Source of the DNA: Zoogloeaceae bacterium G21618-S1
GTDB taxonomy: Bacteria > Pseudomonadota > Gammaproteobacteria > Burkholderiales > Rhodocyclaceae
Length of the DNA: 64,000 nucleotides
Assembly (NCBI GenBank): GCA_027214125.1
Contig: JAPWHF010000002.1
Location: 1 to 64,000, forward strand
Reading direction: 5' to 3'
The position numbers and the translations under genes are program-made. Every line of letters starts with the position of its first letter. Position 1 is the first letter of the stretch. Shown in pieces: positions 38,576 to 47,682 of this stretch. A model generated the notes under the pieces. It had not been told where the DNA came from, ran no database searches, and saw only the letters and a program-made list of their open reading frames with translations.

Positions 38576-38693
38576 GGTCTGCTCAAGGAACGGCGTGGAA
38601 TAACGCCCGAATTCTCAGGAAAAGGCAAAAAATATATCATACTGTCACGCTTAACTTTCCGTGTTCCCCAACATCCGGCGGGCCGACACCGAC

Positions 38694-39134
38694 ATGCCAT
38701 CAAATACACAAAGCCTCAAAAGCATGGGTCTGAAAGCCACTTTCCCGCGGCTCAAGATCCTCGAACTGTTCCAGCAAACCGACCAACGCCACCTGACAGC
38801 GGAGGATGTCTATCGTCTGTTGATGAATGACGACATGGACATCGGCCTGGCCACGGTCTACCGGGTGCTGACCCAATTCGAGCAGGCCGGGTTGCTCGAA
38901 CGCCACCATTTCGAGTCCGGCAAGGCCGTGTTCGAGCTAAATGAGGGCGCCCATCACGACCATCTCGTGTGTGTCGAATGCGGTGCGGTCGAAGAATTTT
39001 TTGACCCCGAGATCGAAAAACGCCAAGTCGCGGTCGCCAAAGAACGCGGCTTTGCAGTGAAAGAGCATGCGCTCTATCTCTATGTCGAATGCCTGCGCAA
39101 AAACTGCCCAAACCGACACAACGAAGAAAAATAA
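38694..39134 (+). CDS. fur: ferric uptake regulator Fur
   Basis: 146 residues from ATG 38694. Iron-dependent repressor. Winged helix [26 protein letters not shown] and [19 protein letters not shown]; metal sites in [12 protein letters not shown] and [14 protein letters not shown]-terminal zinc pair CLRKNC. The start [15 protein letters not shown] aligns with the usual Fur N-terminus. The bamE-fur divergent arrangement is conserved. A GDT1-type manganese exporter gene follows 15 bases later. Confidence 0.96.
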   Translation: MPSNTQSLKSMGLKATFPRLKILELFQQTDQRHLTAEDVYRLLMNDDMDIGLATVYRVLTQFEQAGLLERHHFESGKAVFELNEGAHHDHLVCVECGAVEEFFDPEIEKRQVAVAKERGFAVKEHALYLYVECLRKNCPNRHNEEK

Positions 39135-39149
39135 TCAAAACAGGCGAAC

Positions 39150-39710
39150 GTGGAAACCTTTCTGACGGCGACCGCCCTGGTCGCCGTCGCCGAAATCGGC
39201 GACAAAACCCAACTTCTCTCCTTCATGCTGGCTGCGCGATTGAAGCATCGCAGCGCCATCATCTGGGGCATCTTCATCGCCACCGTGCTCAACCATGCGC
39301 TGGCCGCCGCGGCGGGCGCCTGGCTGGCGCAATGGCTGCCGGAAGGCTGGCTGAAATGGGCGCTGGTCGCCAGCTTTCTCGCATTCGGCCTATGGGCCTT
39401 GCGCCCCGACACGCTGGACGACACCATCACTCCACCCGCGCACACCGCATGGCGGGTGTTCATGATCGCGCTGGTGGCATTTTTTCTGGCCGAGATCGGT
39501 GACAAAACCCAGTTCGCGACCGTGGCGCTGGGCGCGCGCTTTGATGGACTGACCTGGGTGGTGCTTGGCACCACGCTGGGCATGATGATCGCCAACGTAC
39601 CCGCGGTCCTGGTTGGCGAGCGTCTGGCCCAACGCTTACCCGGTCACATCATGCGCCGCATCGCTGCGACCGGTTTCATTCTCACGGCAGTGATCACCGC
39701 CCTCAACTGA
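39150..39710 (+). CDS. TMEM165/GDT1 family (MneA/MntX-like) cation exporter
   Basis: 186 residues, GTG start, six predicted helices in two homologous halves. Each half has the family's E-x-G-D-K-T signature: AEIGDKTQLLSFMLAAR and AEIGDKTQFATVALGAR. Bacterial members export Mn2+. It lies just behind fur on the same strand, so it may be co-transcribed with the iron regulator. The last eight bases overlap the convergent recN gene. Confidence 0.9.
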   Translation: METFLTATALVAVAEIGDKTQLLSFMLAARLKHRSAIIWGIFIATVLNHALAAAAGAWLAQWLPEGWLKWALVASFLAFGLWALRPDTLDDTITPPAHTAWRVFMIALVAFFLAEIGDKTQFATVALGARFDGLTWVVLGTTLGMMIANVPAVLVGERLAQRLPGHIMRRIAATGFILTAVITALN

Positions 39711-41379
39711 CTCGAGCGGTTGGCGTCAGGCCGAGAATTTCCGAGGCGTGCTGGCGGGTCGTCTCAGTGATGTTGACGCCGCCGAGCATGCGGGCGATCT
39801 CATCAATGCGGGCTGCATCATCAAGCACCGCCACCGTGCTGACCGTTTCCCCATCGCGCTGAGTCTTGGCGATGGACCATTGCCAGTTGGCCTGCGCCGC
39901 CACCTGGGGAAGATGGGTCACGCACATGACCTGGCGCTGCACACCAAGCTCGCGCAGCATGCGGCCGACGATCTCGGCCACCCGACCGCCAATACCCACA
40001 TCCACTTCATCAAAAATGAGCGTTGGCACCGCCGCGGCGCGACTGGTGATCACTTGGATCGCCAGCCCGATACGAGACAACTCACCGCCCGACGCCACTT
40101 TGGCCAGCGGTCGCAGCGGCTGGCTGGGGTTGGCGGCGACCTGAAACTCCACGGCTTCGTTGCCATGCGCGCTGCCCTCCGGCATCGGCAGCAAGGCAAT
40201 TTCGAATTGACCACCGGTCATCGCCAGCGTTTGCATCGCAGCAGTGACTTGCGCCGACAAGGCCTTGGCCACCGGCGCGCGCGCCGCGCTCAAATCTGCC
40301 GCCCGTGTTGCGTAGGCACGCTGCGCAGCCTCGGCTTTCTCTTGCAGGGCAACCGGGTCTGCTTCCGACAGCAAGGCGTCCAGTCGGCCGCGTCGCTCGA
40401 CAAGCACATCCGCCAAGGTCTCGGGGCTGACCCGGTGCTTGCGCGCCATGTCGGTCACGGCGGCGATGCGTGCCTCGATCTCGGCCAGGCGCTCGGGGTC
40501 GGCCTCGACACGATCACGATAGCGGCGCAGGCCGTGAACCGCCTCATCTGCCTGAATGGCGGCACTGCTGAGCAGTTCCTGAAGCTCCTGAAGCGCCGGA
40601 TCGATCACGGCCAGTTCGGCGATCCGCGCCGCAAGGCGCTCGAGCTCGGCGACCAGTGGCTGCTCGCATTCATCCAGCACATCTACCGCTGCCGACACTC
40701 CATCGAGCAAGCCTGTGGCGTGCCCGAGTCGCGCATGTTCGGCTTCAAGCTCGCGCCAGGCGTCGGCACTGAAATCAAGCGCCTCGAGCTCCTTCACCTG
40801 CCATTCGAGCAGTTCGCGCTCCTGCGCCACGCCGGCCGCATCGGCCTCGGCCCGCTGGCAGGCCTGACGGGCCTTTTGCCACTGCTGCCAGGCCGCGCCA
40901 ACAGCCTTTACCTGATCTTCGAGGCCAGCATAGGTATCGAGCAAATTGCGCTGTGCATCAGCTCGCAACAGCGCATGGTGCGCATGCTGCCCATGGATAT
41001 CCGCCAGCCAGCCACCGACCTCGCGCAACTGCGTAAGCGTGACACTCACGCCGTTGATCCAGGCGCGCGAGCGACCGGTCTGGTCGACCACGCGACGCAA
41101 AAGCAAAATGTCATCGTCCACGTCGATGGCCTGCTCATCGAGCCACTGCGTCAGATCGTCGGCCACCGGCAGGTCGAATTCAGCACTCATCTCGGCACGC
41201 GCCTGCCCTACACGAACCACGCCACTTTCGGCCCGATCGCCCATCACCAGGCCGAGCGCGTCGAGCAGGATGGACTTGCCCGCACCGGTCTCGCCAGTGA
41301 GCGCGCCAAAGCCTGCGGCGAAATGCAGTTCGAGCTCATCAACAATGACGAAATCGCGGATATGAAGACGACGCAACAT
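39703..41379 (-). CDS. recN: DNA repair protein RecN
   Basis: 558 residues. SMC-like ATPase in double-strand break repair. Walker A GETGAGKSILLDALGL near residue 30, a long coiled-coil middle (residues ~150-370), signature VASGGELSRIGLA, Walker B LIFDEVDVGIGG, and MCVTHLPQVAA. Follows nadK on the same strand with 30 bases between; the nadK-recN order is conserved. Confidence 0.96.
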   Translation of the reverse strand: MLRRLHIRDFVIVDELELHFAAGFGALTGETGAGKSILLDALGLVMGDRAESGVVRVGQARAEMSAEFDLPVADDLTQWLDEQAIDVDDDILLLRRVVDQTGRSRAWINGVSVTLTQLREVGGWLADIHGQHAHHALLRADAQRNLLDTYAGLEDQVKAVGAAWQQWQKARQACQRAEADAAGVAQERELLEWQVKELEALDFSADAWRELEAEHARLGHATGLLDGVSAAVDVLDECEQPLVAELERLAARIAELAVIDPALQELQELLSSAAIQADEAVHGLRRYRDRVEADPERLAEIEARIAAVTDMARKHRVSPETLADVLVERRGRLDALLSEADPVALQEKAEAAQRAYATRAADLSAARAPVAKALSAQVTAAMQTLAMTGGQFEIALLPMPEGSAHGNEAVEFQVAANPSQPLRPLAKVASGGELSRIGLAIQVITSRAAAVPTLIFDEVDVGIGGRVAEIVGRMLRELGVQRQVMCVTHLPQVAAQANWQWSIAKTQRDGETVSTVAVLDDAARIDEIARMLGGVNITETTRQHASEILGLTPTARVS

Positions 41380-41409
41380 GAATTGACCGTAAGGACGAAA
41401 AACCGGGTG

Positions 41410-42294
41410 TCAGGGGGTGCGCGGCGAGGCGCTCCAGTGGAGCTTCTCGCGCAGCATGGCGAAATAGCTGTAGCCGGGTGGGTGAATGAGGCGGATGTGA
41501 TGCGGCGAACGCGTGATGCGAATGCAATCGCCGGCGCGCGCGTCGAAACGCTCCTGCCCGTCGAAGTGCACCCGCGCGTCGTGCGGCGAGAGCAGCGCGA
41601 TGTCGATGGTGCAACTATCGGGCAAGGTAATCGGTCGCGCCGTCAGCGTGTGCGGGCAAAGTGGCACCAGCGCGATACCGACCACGTCGGGGTGAAGAAT
41701 GGGGCCGTTGGCCGACAACGCGTAGGCGGTGGAGCCAGTCGGAGTGGACACGATCATGCCGTCGGAGCGCTGGGTATAGACGAATTCGTCGTCGATCCGC
41801 ACATCGAACTCGATCATGCGACCGATGTCGCCCTTGTTCACCACCACATCATTGAGCGCCACGGTATGAAACACATTGCGGGTGCCGCGCTTGACCACCA
41901 CATCGAGCATGAAACGGGGCGCTTCAACGCCCTTGCCGTCGAGAATCGCACCAAGGCCGACATCCATATTCTCGCGGGCGATGTCGGTCAAAAACCCGAG
42001 CCGCCCCTCATTGACGCCGACCAGCGGCACACCATGGGCGGCCAGACGCCGCGCGGCATTGAGCATGGTCCCGTCGCCGCCCAGCACCACGGCAAGATCG
42101 GCGCCAGCGCCGATCTCTTCGTAGGTCGCCACAGCGAACCCCGAACCCAGCCGGGTGGAACTTGCGGTCCCTTGCTCGATCAAAACTTTCAGCCCGCGGG
42201 CACGCAGAAAATCGCCGATCTGCAGCACGGCGGCAGCCACGTCGGGGCTTTGATATTTGCCGATCAAAGCGATCGTCTTGAACGCATGATTCAT
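41410..42294 (-). CDS. nadK: NAD kinase
   Basis: 294 residues from the ATG at 42294 (MNHAFKTIALIGKYQ); an open stretch upstream lacks homology. Makes NADP from NAD with ATP. Family motifs: LAVVLGGDGTMLNAARRLA, GVNEGRLGFLTDI, RSDGMIVSTPTGSTAYALSANGPI and LCPHTLTARPI. Divergent from hrcA, an arrangement common in beta- and gammaproteobacteria. Confidence 0.96.
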   Translation of the reverse strand: MNHAFKTIALIGKYQSPDVAAAVLQIGDFLRARGLKVLIEQGTASSTRLGSGFAVATYEEIGAGADLAVVLGGDGTMLNAARRLAAHGVPLVGVNEGRLGFLTDIARENMDVGLGAILDGKGVEAPRFMLDVVVKRGTRNVFHTVALNDVVVNKGDIGRMIEFDVRIDDEFVYTQRSDGMIVSTPTGSTAYALSANGPILHPDVVGIALVPLCPHTLTARPITLPDSCTIDIALLSPHDARVHFDGQERFDARAGDCIRITRSPHHIRLIHPPGYSYFAMLREKLHWSASPRTP

Positions 42295-42402
42295 AGGGCA
42301 AAGATTAAACCACAAGAATCCGGACGATTCGACGGTGCCAAGCATGACGCCGCCGACACGGTGCTAGGCACACGTGGCAGACTTACTTAGAATCCATGGC
42401 CG

Positions 42403-43446
42403 ATGCGGACAACGAACACTATGGCTGAACTCGACGAACGCTCCAGAATCCTGCTCAAAACACTGATCGAACGCTATATCGCGGACGGTCAGCCCATTGG
42501 ATCGCGCGCGCTGTCGAAGCAATCCGGGCTGGAGTTGTCGCCCGCGACCATCCGGAACGTCATGTCGGATCTCGAAGAGGCCGGCTTCATTTCGAGCCCG
42601 CACACCTCGGCCGGGCGGATTCCGACCTCGCGCGGTTACCGCCTGTTTGTCGACAATCTGCTTACCGTGCAGCCCATGCACAAGGCGCAGTTGCTCGAAC
42701 TCAGAGAACAACTCCAGCCGGACCAGCCGCAGCGACTCATCAGCGCTGCCTCGAATCTGCTATCGCAGCTCACGCACTTTGCCGGTGTGGTCGTCTCGCC
42801 TCGGCGCGAAGTCGTGCGCATTCGCCAAATCGAATTTCTGTCGCTGTCGGAAAAGCGGATTTTGCTGATCATCGTCACCACACGCGGCGATGTTCAGAAC
42901 CGCATCCTGATCACGCAACGCACATACACAGCCTCGGAACTCGTTACCGCGGCCAACTACCTCAACCACCAGTACGCCGGTCTGGATTTTGAAGACATCC
43001 GCGGCCGCCTCAAGGCCGAGCTCGAACAATTGCACTCGGACATGTCGGAATTGATGACCGCGGCGGTCGACGTAGGCTCGAAAGCGGTCGAAGATTCGTC
43101 CCAGTACATCCTGTCCGGCGAAACCAATCTGCTCGACGTGGAAGACCTGTCATCCAACATGGTTCGCCTGCGCGAGTTGTTCAAGCTGTTCGACCAGAAA
43201 ACCGGGCTGCTGCAATTGCTCAATGTCTCGAACCGCGCCGAAGGGGTACAGATTTTCATCGGCGGCGAGTCCGGCCTGGCGCCGCTCGACGAATGCAGTG
43301 TGATCACTGCGCCCTACGAGGTCGATGGCCAGGTCGTTGGTTCCCTGGGTGTCATCGGCCCCACTCGCATGGCCTACGAGCGCGTCATCCCCATCGTCGA
43401 CATCACCGCGCGCCTGCTCTCGAGCGCGCTGTCGTCCAACAACTGA
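42403..43446 (+). CDS. hrcA: heat-inducible transcription repressor HrcA
   Basis: 347 residues (ATG 42421 would give 341). Repressor of chaperone operons through CIRCE operators. The winged helix [20 protein letters not shown] and [19 protein letters not shown], followed by [14 protein letters not shown], is diagnostic; the GAF-like C-terminal part includes IFIGGES and [14 protein letters not shown]. No CIRCE repeat was seen in this window, and grpE-dnaK-dnaJ here has a sigma-32-like promoter instead, so the HrcA target (probably groESL) is elsewhere. Confidence 0.95.
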   Translation: MRTTNTMAELDERSRILLKTLIERYIADGQPIGSRALSKQSGLELSPATIRNVMSDLEEAGFISSPHTSAGRIPTSRGYRLFVDNLLTVQPMHKAQLLELREQLQPDQPQRLISAASNLLSQLTHFAGVVVSPRREVVRIRQIEFLSLSEKRILLIIVTTRGDVQNRILITQRTYTASELVTAANYLNHQYAGLDFEDIRGRLKAELEQLHSDMSELMTAAVDVGSKAVEDSSQYILSGETNLLDVEDLSSNMVRLRELFKLFDQKTGLLQLLNVSNRAEGVQIFIGGESGLAPLDECSVITAPYEVDGQVVGSLGVIGPTRMAYERVIPIVDITARLLSSALSSNN

Positions 43447-43470
43447 ACCCGTTTTCCCGGAGATCTCTTG

Positions 43471-44586
43471 ATGGCCCGTTACCGGCCCGAACCGACGCAT
43501 TCTCACGGCAGCACGCCACGCATTGGTGTGTTGCTGGTCAACCTCGGTTCGCCCGAAGCGCCCACCGCGGCCGCCGTGCGCCCCTATCTCAAGCAGTTTC
43601 TGTCGGACCCGCGCGTGGTCGAGATCCCGCGGCTGGCCTGGTGGCCGATCCTGAATCTGATCATCCTCAACACCCGCCCCGCCAAGTCCGCCGAAAAATA
43701 CGCCTCGATCTGGACCGACGAAGGCTCGCCGCTGCGTGTCCATACCGAACGCCAGGCAAAATTGCTGGCCGGCTTCCTGACCGAGGCGGGGCATCACGAC
43801 TTGAAGGTGGATTGGGCCATGCGCTACGGCCAGCCCTCGATCCCAGAACGGCTCGATGCGCTGCGCGCCGCAGGCTGCGACCGTATTCTGGTCGTACCGC
43901 TCTACCCCCAATACGCCGGCAGCACCGTCGGCAGCGTCATGGATGAAGTCGCCAACAGTTTCCACGCCTGGCGCAACCTGCCCGAGCTGCGCTTTGTCCG
44001 CAGCTACCATGACGACCCCGGCTACATCGCCGCACTGGCCGCCAGCGTGACCGAGCACTGGACAAAAAACGGTCAGGCCGAGCGCTTGATCCTGAGCTTT
44101 CACGGTGTGCCCCGCTTCACGCTCGACCAAGGCGACCCCTATCACTGCGAGTGCCACAAAACGGCCCGCCTGCTGGCCGAGGCGCTGGACATCGCCCCCG
44201 AGCGCGTGATGACCACCTTTCAGTCGCGCTTCGGCAAGGCCGAGTGGCTCAAACCCTACACCCAGCCCACGCTCGAAGCCCTGCCCAAACAAGGCGTGCG
44301 CTCGGTCGACATCATGTGCCCCGGCTTCTCGTCGGACTGCCTCGAAACGCTGGAAGAGATTGCCATGGAGTGCAAGGACGCCTTCCTGACCCACGGCGGC
44401 AAGCGCTTCCATTACATCCCCTGCCTGAACACGCGCAATGACTGGATGCACGCGCTCACCGCGCTGGTGATTCGTCATGCTGGCCATTGGCTTGACGCAG
44501 ACCCCCACCGCAGCACCGCTGACCGTCAGATCGGCAAGGCACGCGCCGTGGCCCTGGGCGCCAAGAACGGAGATACCGCGAAGTGA
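43471..44586 (+). CDS. hemH: ferrochelatase
   Basis: 371 residues; ATG 43471 follows a GGAGA site (a TTG directly before it is ignored). Inserts Fe2+ into protoporphyrin IX. Motifs: IGVLLVNLGSPEAPTAAAV, LSFHGVPRFTLDQGDPYHCEC with the catalytic histidine, TFQSRFGKAEWLKPYT and the CPGFSSDCLETLEEI block with the catalytic glutamate. Overlaps the next gene by four bases. Confidence 0.96.
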   Translation: MARYRPEPTHSHGSTPRIGVLLVNLGSPEAPTAAAVRPYLKQFLSDPRVVEIPRLAWWPILNLIILNTRPAKSAEKYASIWTDEGSPLRVHTERQAKLLAGFLTEAGHHDLKVDWAMRYGQPSIPERLDALRAAGCDRILVVPLYPQYAGSTVGSVMDEVANSFHAWRNLPELRFVRSYHDDPGYIAALAASVTEHWTKNGQAERLILSFHGVPRFTLDQGDPYHCECHKTARLLAEALDIAPERVMTTFQSRFGKAEWLKPYTQPTLEALPKQGVRSVDIMCPGFSSDCLETLEEIAMECKDAFLTHGGKRFHYIPCLNTRNDWMHALTALVIRHAGHWLDADPHRSTADRQIGKARAVALGAKNGDTAK

Positions 44587-44981
44587 ATGTGACGCTGATC
44601 GCGCGCTGGGCGCTCAATGCGGTGGCCTTGATGCTGGTCCCCGAACTGGTGGACGGGCTGGAAGTGACGTCCTACACCACCGCGCTGATCAGTGCGCTGC
44701 TGCTCGGCCTGGTCAATGCCCTGATCCGCCCGGTGCTGATCCTGATCACGCTGCCAATCACCGTGCTGACCCTGGGCATCTTCACTCTGGTCATCAACGG
44801 GCTGCTGTTCTGGCTGGTTTCCGGACTGGTGGCCGGGCTGCTGGTACCGGATTTCTCGACGGCGTTCTGGGGCGCGCTGGTCTACAGCCTGCTCACCTGG
44901 GTGGTCAGCATGGCCTTGTCGGACGGGAACAAAAAGGTGCGTATCAGCGTCAATCGCTGGCCACCTGATGGCCGGGGCTGA
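44583..44981 (+). CDS. phage-holin-family (DUF-type) membrane protein
   Basis: 132 residues, GTG start overlapping the hemH stop. Four hydrophobic segments, including LISALLLGLVNALIRPVLI and ITVLTLGIFTLVINGLLF; the NALIRPVLILITLPIT pattern is the hallmark of the small 'phage holin family 4'-like inner-membrane proteins that are chromosomal and not part of a prophage. Function unknown. There are no phage genes nearby. Confidence 0.8.
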   Translation: MNVTLIARWALNAVALMLVPELVDGLEVTSYTTALISALLLGLVNALIRPVLILITLPITVLTLGIFTLVINGLLFWLVSGLVAGLLVPDFSTAFWGALVYSLLTWVVSMALSDGNKKVRISVNRWPPDGRG

Positions 44982-45000
44982 ATCAGCCCCGCGCCTTAGC

Positions 45001-45531
45001 TCAGAGCCGGGCTGACTTGTCGGCGCCGTTGTGCGCAGCGGCCTTGCGCGACGGGCGCCGACGCACGGCACCGGGATCGAAATCGCCGTTGAGCTTGTTC
45101 AGCGCCTCATTGCGCGCCTCGAGTGCCAATTTGAAGGCACCCTCTTCGCCGTACTTGTTTACCGAAAATTTGACCCGCTTGCGCCGACCATCCGGCAAGG
45201 GCCAGGACGCCACCCAGAACCAGCGCTGCTTGTCCTCGGGCAGATCGCGCGTCTCCGAAGCGCAGTATCGGCACACGCCGACCACGCCAGAACGATTGTT
45301 CTTTTTTCGGATCGACGAATACTCCTGCATCGACAGCGGTGGATGCGCGGCAATAACCTCATCCCGATAGCTCTTGGCTGCCGAGAACGCCTTGCGTTTG
45401 CCGCTGAACACGCCGTCGCTGAAGTGCTTCCGGTAAATCACCCCCCGGCGCTGGATCGTGACCAGCCAGCCATGGGTGCGGCTCGCTTCGTTATCGACAC
45501 GGCTGATGCCATATACACTGCTTTGGCTCAC
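45001..45531 (-). CDS. AP2-domain protein
   Basis: 176 residues. Two AP2/ERF-like DNA-binding units are visible: a first, weaker one in residues 7-60 (GISRVDNEASRTHGWLVTIQ, KHFSDG) and a clear second one in residues 80-145 (SGVVGVCRY, FWVASWPLPDGRRKRVKFSV, NKYGEEGAFKLALEARNEAL). The C-terminal tail is basic (RRRPSRKAAAHNG). Bacterial stand-alone AP2 proteins often derive from homing endonucleases or integrases with the catalytic domain lost; here no nuclease domain remains. It is intact, flanked by housekeeping genes, and has a decayed relative at 5601-5798. A regulatory DNA-binding role is possible. Confidence 0.82.
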   Translation of the reverse strand: MSQSSVYGISRVDNEASRTHGWLVTIQRRGVIYRKHFSDGVFSGKRKAFSAAKSYRDEVIAAHPPLSMQEYSSIRKKNNRSGVVGVCRYCASETRDLPEDKQRWFWVASWPLPDGRRKRVKFSVNKYGEEGAFKLALEARNEALNKLNGDFDPGAVRRRPSRKAAAHNGADKSARL

Positions 45532-45619
45532 TCGAACGTCCTCCGGCCCGGATTCATGTGGGGCATAAGGACGCTTTCGGCCGCAGACCGAAAAACTTTA
45601 CCGGCAGCGGAGGAACGGT

Positions 45620-45647
45620 CTTGAAAGCCGACAAGCGGCCACCATGT
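45620..45647 (+). promoter_or_regulatory. possible sigma-32-type promoter of trxC
   Basis: CTTGAAA (45620-45626), 13-base spacer, CACCATGT (45640-45647), about 30 bases before the trxC ATG. Resembles the heat-shock consensus CTTGAAA/CCCCATnT with two mismatches in the -10 part. Weak but positioned correctly. Confidence 0.3.
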
Positions 45648-45678
45648 ATCAGCAATCGCTAATCATTCGGAAGACCCC

Positions 45679-46116
45679 ATGCCCATCGACACCCGTCAGG
45701 TCGTCTGCCCCCACTGTTACGGCGTCAATCGCGTCCCTGCCGACCGCCTCGGCGACGGCGCACGCTGCGGCAAATGCCGAGCGCCACTCATCGAGGGCAA
45801 GGCCCTCCCGAGCGGCGCGCCGGGTTTCGAACGCCATCTTGCCAACGATGACCTGCCCGTGCTGGTCGACTTCTGGGCTCCGTGGTGCGGCCCGTGTCGC
45901 TCGATGGCACCCGCGTTTGAAGCCGCCGCCAAGGCACTCGCGACCGAAGCCCGCCTGCTGAAGATCAACACCGAGGAAGAACAGGCGCTGGCTGGCCGCT
46001 ACAACATTCGCAGCATTCCGACGCTGATTCTGTTTCGTGGCGGGCGGGAAGTCGCGCGCATCAGCGGCGCCATGGACGCAAAACAACTGGCGGCCTGGAC
46101 GCGCGAAAACGGCTGA
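45679..46116 (+). CDS. trxC: thioredoxin 2 (zinc-binding)
   Basis: 145 residues. The N-terminal zinc finger of TrxC is present (VVCPHCYGVNRVP ... ARCGKC), then the thioredoxin fold with active site FWAPWCGPCRSMAP and cis-proline loop IRSIPTLILFRGG. Cytoplasmic disulfide reductase active in oxidative stress. Convergent with the Ser/Thr kinase gene, eight bases apart. Confidence 0.95.
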   Translation: MPIDTRQVVCPHCYGVNRVPADRLGDGARCGKCRAPLIEGKALPSGAPGFERHLANDDLPVLVDFWAPWCGPCRSMAPAFEAAAKALATEARLLKINTEEEQALAGRYNIRSIPTLILFRGGREVARISGAMDAKQLAAWTRENG

Positions 46117-46124
46117 GCCGCGGC

Positions 46125-47486
46125 TCAGTCGTCCATCAACTGCAGATCGACACCCGAGGCCAATGTTTGGCCTTTGGTCGCTGCAGGCGCGTGCTTTGCC
46201 ACGTCGGCCGACAGCAGGCCCAGCCGCTTGGCCATGGCCGTGGTGAGCCGGCGGCGGAAGAGGTCCTGACTTTCCTCGGTCGACAAAGCGAGTGCTGCCG
46301 GATTGATTTCGAGGAAGGTGACATCGGTAATTGAGACCACCGAAAAGACATGCTTGTGGCCCAGCTCGTCGAGAAAGGCGGTTTCGCCAAACACTTCGTC
46401 TTCACCCAACTCGACGATCCGCTTGCTCGACACCGACAGTTCAACCTTGCCTTCAACCACCAAACCAAAGCGCTGATCCTGATCGCCCTCGCGAATCAGC
46501 GTGGTATTCGGTTTCACGGTGCGCCAGGTGGAGATACGCAACGCTTCCCACACATCGATGTCGTCAAACTCGGTAAAGAAACTCAGCTTGCGCAACGTCG
46601 AGAAGCGGCTGGTATCCGGCGGCAGGAGCGTGTCATCCACCAGCTGGTAGCGAACGGCCGACAAATCCTTGGCAAATTCGGCACCGTTTTTGTAGCGCGA
46701 GTACAGATCCTTTTCGAGCGACTTGCGAATCACCCGATCCATCAGCTCCGGCAAATCGGGCAGCAACTGCGTCACGGCGGGCGGGTCGGCGTTGATGATT
46801 TTATAGATCAACTGCGCCGGATTCTTGGCGCGAAATGGCAAACGGCCCGTGAGCATGTGAAAGAGCAGGACACCCAGGGAATACAGGTCGGTCTTCTGGT
46901 TGAGCGGATAACTCTTGATCTGTTCGGGCGACATGTAGGCCGGCGAACCGACCCCCATGATGAACGTTGAATCGGTATCGATTCGCTTGTTGATGTTCAT
47001 GGCCAGGCCAAAGTCGGTGATCTTGACGTTGTCCTTTTCGTCAACAAGGATGTTCGCCGGCTTGATATCCCGGTGCACCACGCCCTGACGGTAAGCATAG
47101 TCAAGCGCCATACAGCATTTGAAAACGATACCAATGGTTCGGTGCACGGGCAGCAGATGAGCAAAAGTGCAGTAGCGCTCGAGCGATTCGCCGGCGAAAT
47201 ACTCCATCACCACATAGGCTTCTTTGTCGCCAACAACGCCTTCAAAAATACGAATGATGTGCGGATGGTTGAGCCGACTGGCCACCGACTGCTCAGCCTT
47301 GAGCAGTTTCAGCAGCCGTCGGTTCCACTTCGCCTCGTCCTTCGACTTGTCGGCGAAACGGATATATTTCAGGGCCACCGGCTCCGGATAGTCCGGACTC
47401 TCAGCCAGGTAGACGGTTGCTGTCGCGCCCTTGCCAAGTTCCTTGATGATCCGGAAATTCCCGATCTGCGCCGGGAGATCGCTCAT
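46125..47486 (-). CDS. Ser/Thr protein kinase fused to a cyclic-nucleotide-binding domain
   Basis: 453 residues from ATG 47486, preceded by GGAGGA. The N-terminal Hanks-type kinase (about 8-265) has glycine loop ELGKGATATVYLA, catalytic loop HRDIKPANILVDE, DFG in KITDFGLAM, and APE-equivalent SPAYMSPEQI; all key residues are present, so it should be active. A second domain (about 300-425) has a Crp-type cNMP fold: FTEFDDIDVWEAL, LIREGDQDQRFGLVVEGKV, GEDEVFGETAFL. There is no DNA-binding helix-turn-helix after it and no membrane helix, so it is a soluble kinase probably controlled by a cyclic nucleotide or similar ligand. Substrate unknown. It is divergent from grpE. Confidence 0.88.
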   Translation of the reverse strand: MSDLPAQIGNFRIIKELGKGATATVYLAESPDYPEPVALKYIRFADKSKDEAKWNRRLLKLLKAEQSVASRLNHPHIIRIFEGVVGDKEAYVVMEYFAGESLERYCTFAHLLPVHRTIGIVFKCCMALDYAYRQGVVHRDIKPANILVDEKDNVKITDFGLAMNINKRIDTDSTFIMGVGSPAYMSPEQIKSYPLNQKTDLYSLGVLLFHMLTGRLPFRAKNPAQLIYKIINADPPAVTQLLPDLPELMDRVIRKSLEKDLYSRYKNGAEFAKDLSAVRYQLVDDTLLPPDTSRFSTLRKLSFFTEFDDIDVWEALRISTWRTVKPNTTLIREGDQDQRFGLVVEGKVELSVSSKRIVELGEDEVFGETAFLDELGHKHVFSVVSITDVTFLEINPAALALSTEESQDLFRRRLTTAMAKRLGLLSADVAKHAPAATKGQTLASGVDLQLMDD

Positions 47487-47613
47487 TGAAATCCTCCACC
47501 CAAACTGTGGCGGCACACACGTTGCCGTATTTGATGGGCATCATTATGCCCCCGCCCCCCATGCTTGACGCAAATCACAGCATTGAGAGACACAACAAAT
47601 TTCGTACTTTCGG

Positions 47614-47638
47614 CTTGAAATCCGCTGCCCAGCCCCAA
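47614..47638 (+). promoter_or_regulatory. sigma-32 heat-shock promoter of grpE-dnaK-dnaJ
   Basis: CTTGAAA (47614-47620), 12-base spacer, CCCCAA (47633-47638), ending 44 bases before the grpE ATG. Close match to the RpoH consensus. No CIRCE operator was seen here. Confidence 0.7.
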
Positions 47639-47682
47639 GCTAGGCACACATTGCCCAACTCAAACCGCATCAGGACCGATCC

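Noticed and set aside
44583-44981. Prophage lysis cassette
   Set aside because: The holin-family label is only a fold resemblance; the gene overlaps hemH and there are no endolysin, spanin or phage genes.
47517-47682. CIRCE operator for HrcA in front of grpE
   Set aside because: No TTAGCACTC-N9-GAGTGCTAA or close variant was found; the visible signal is sigma-32-like.
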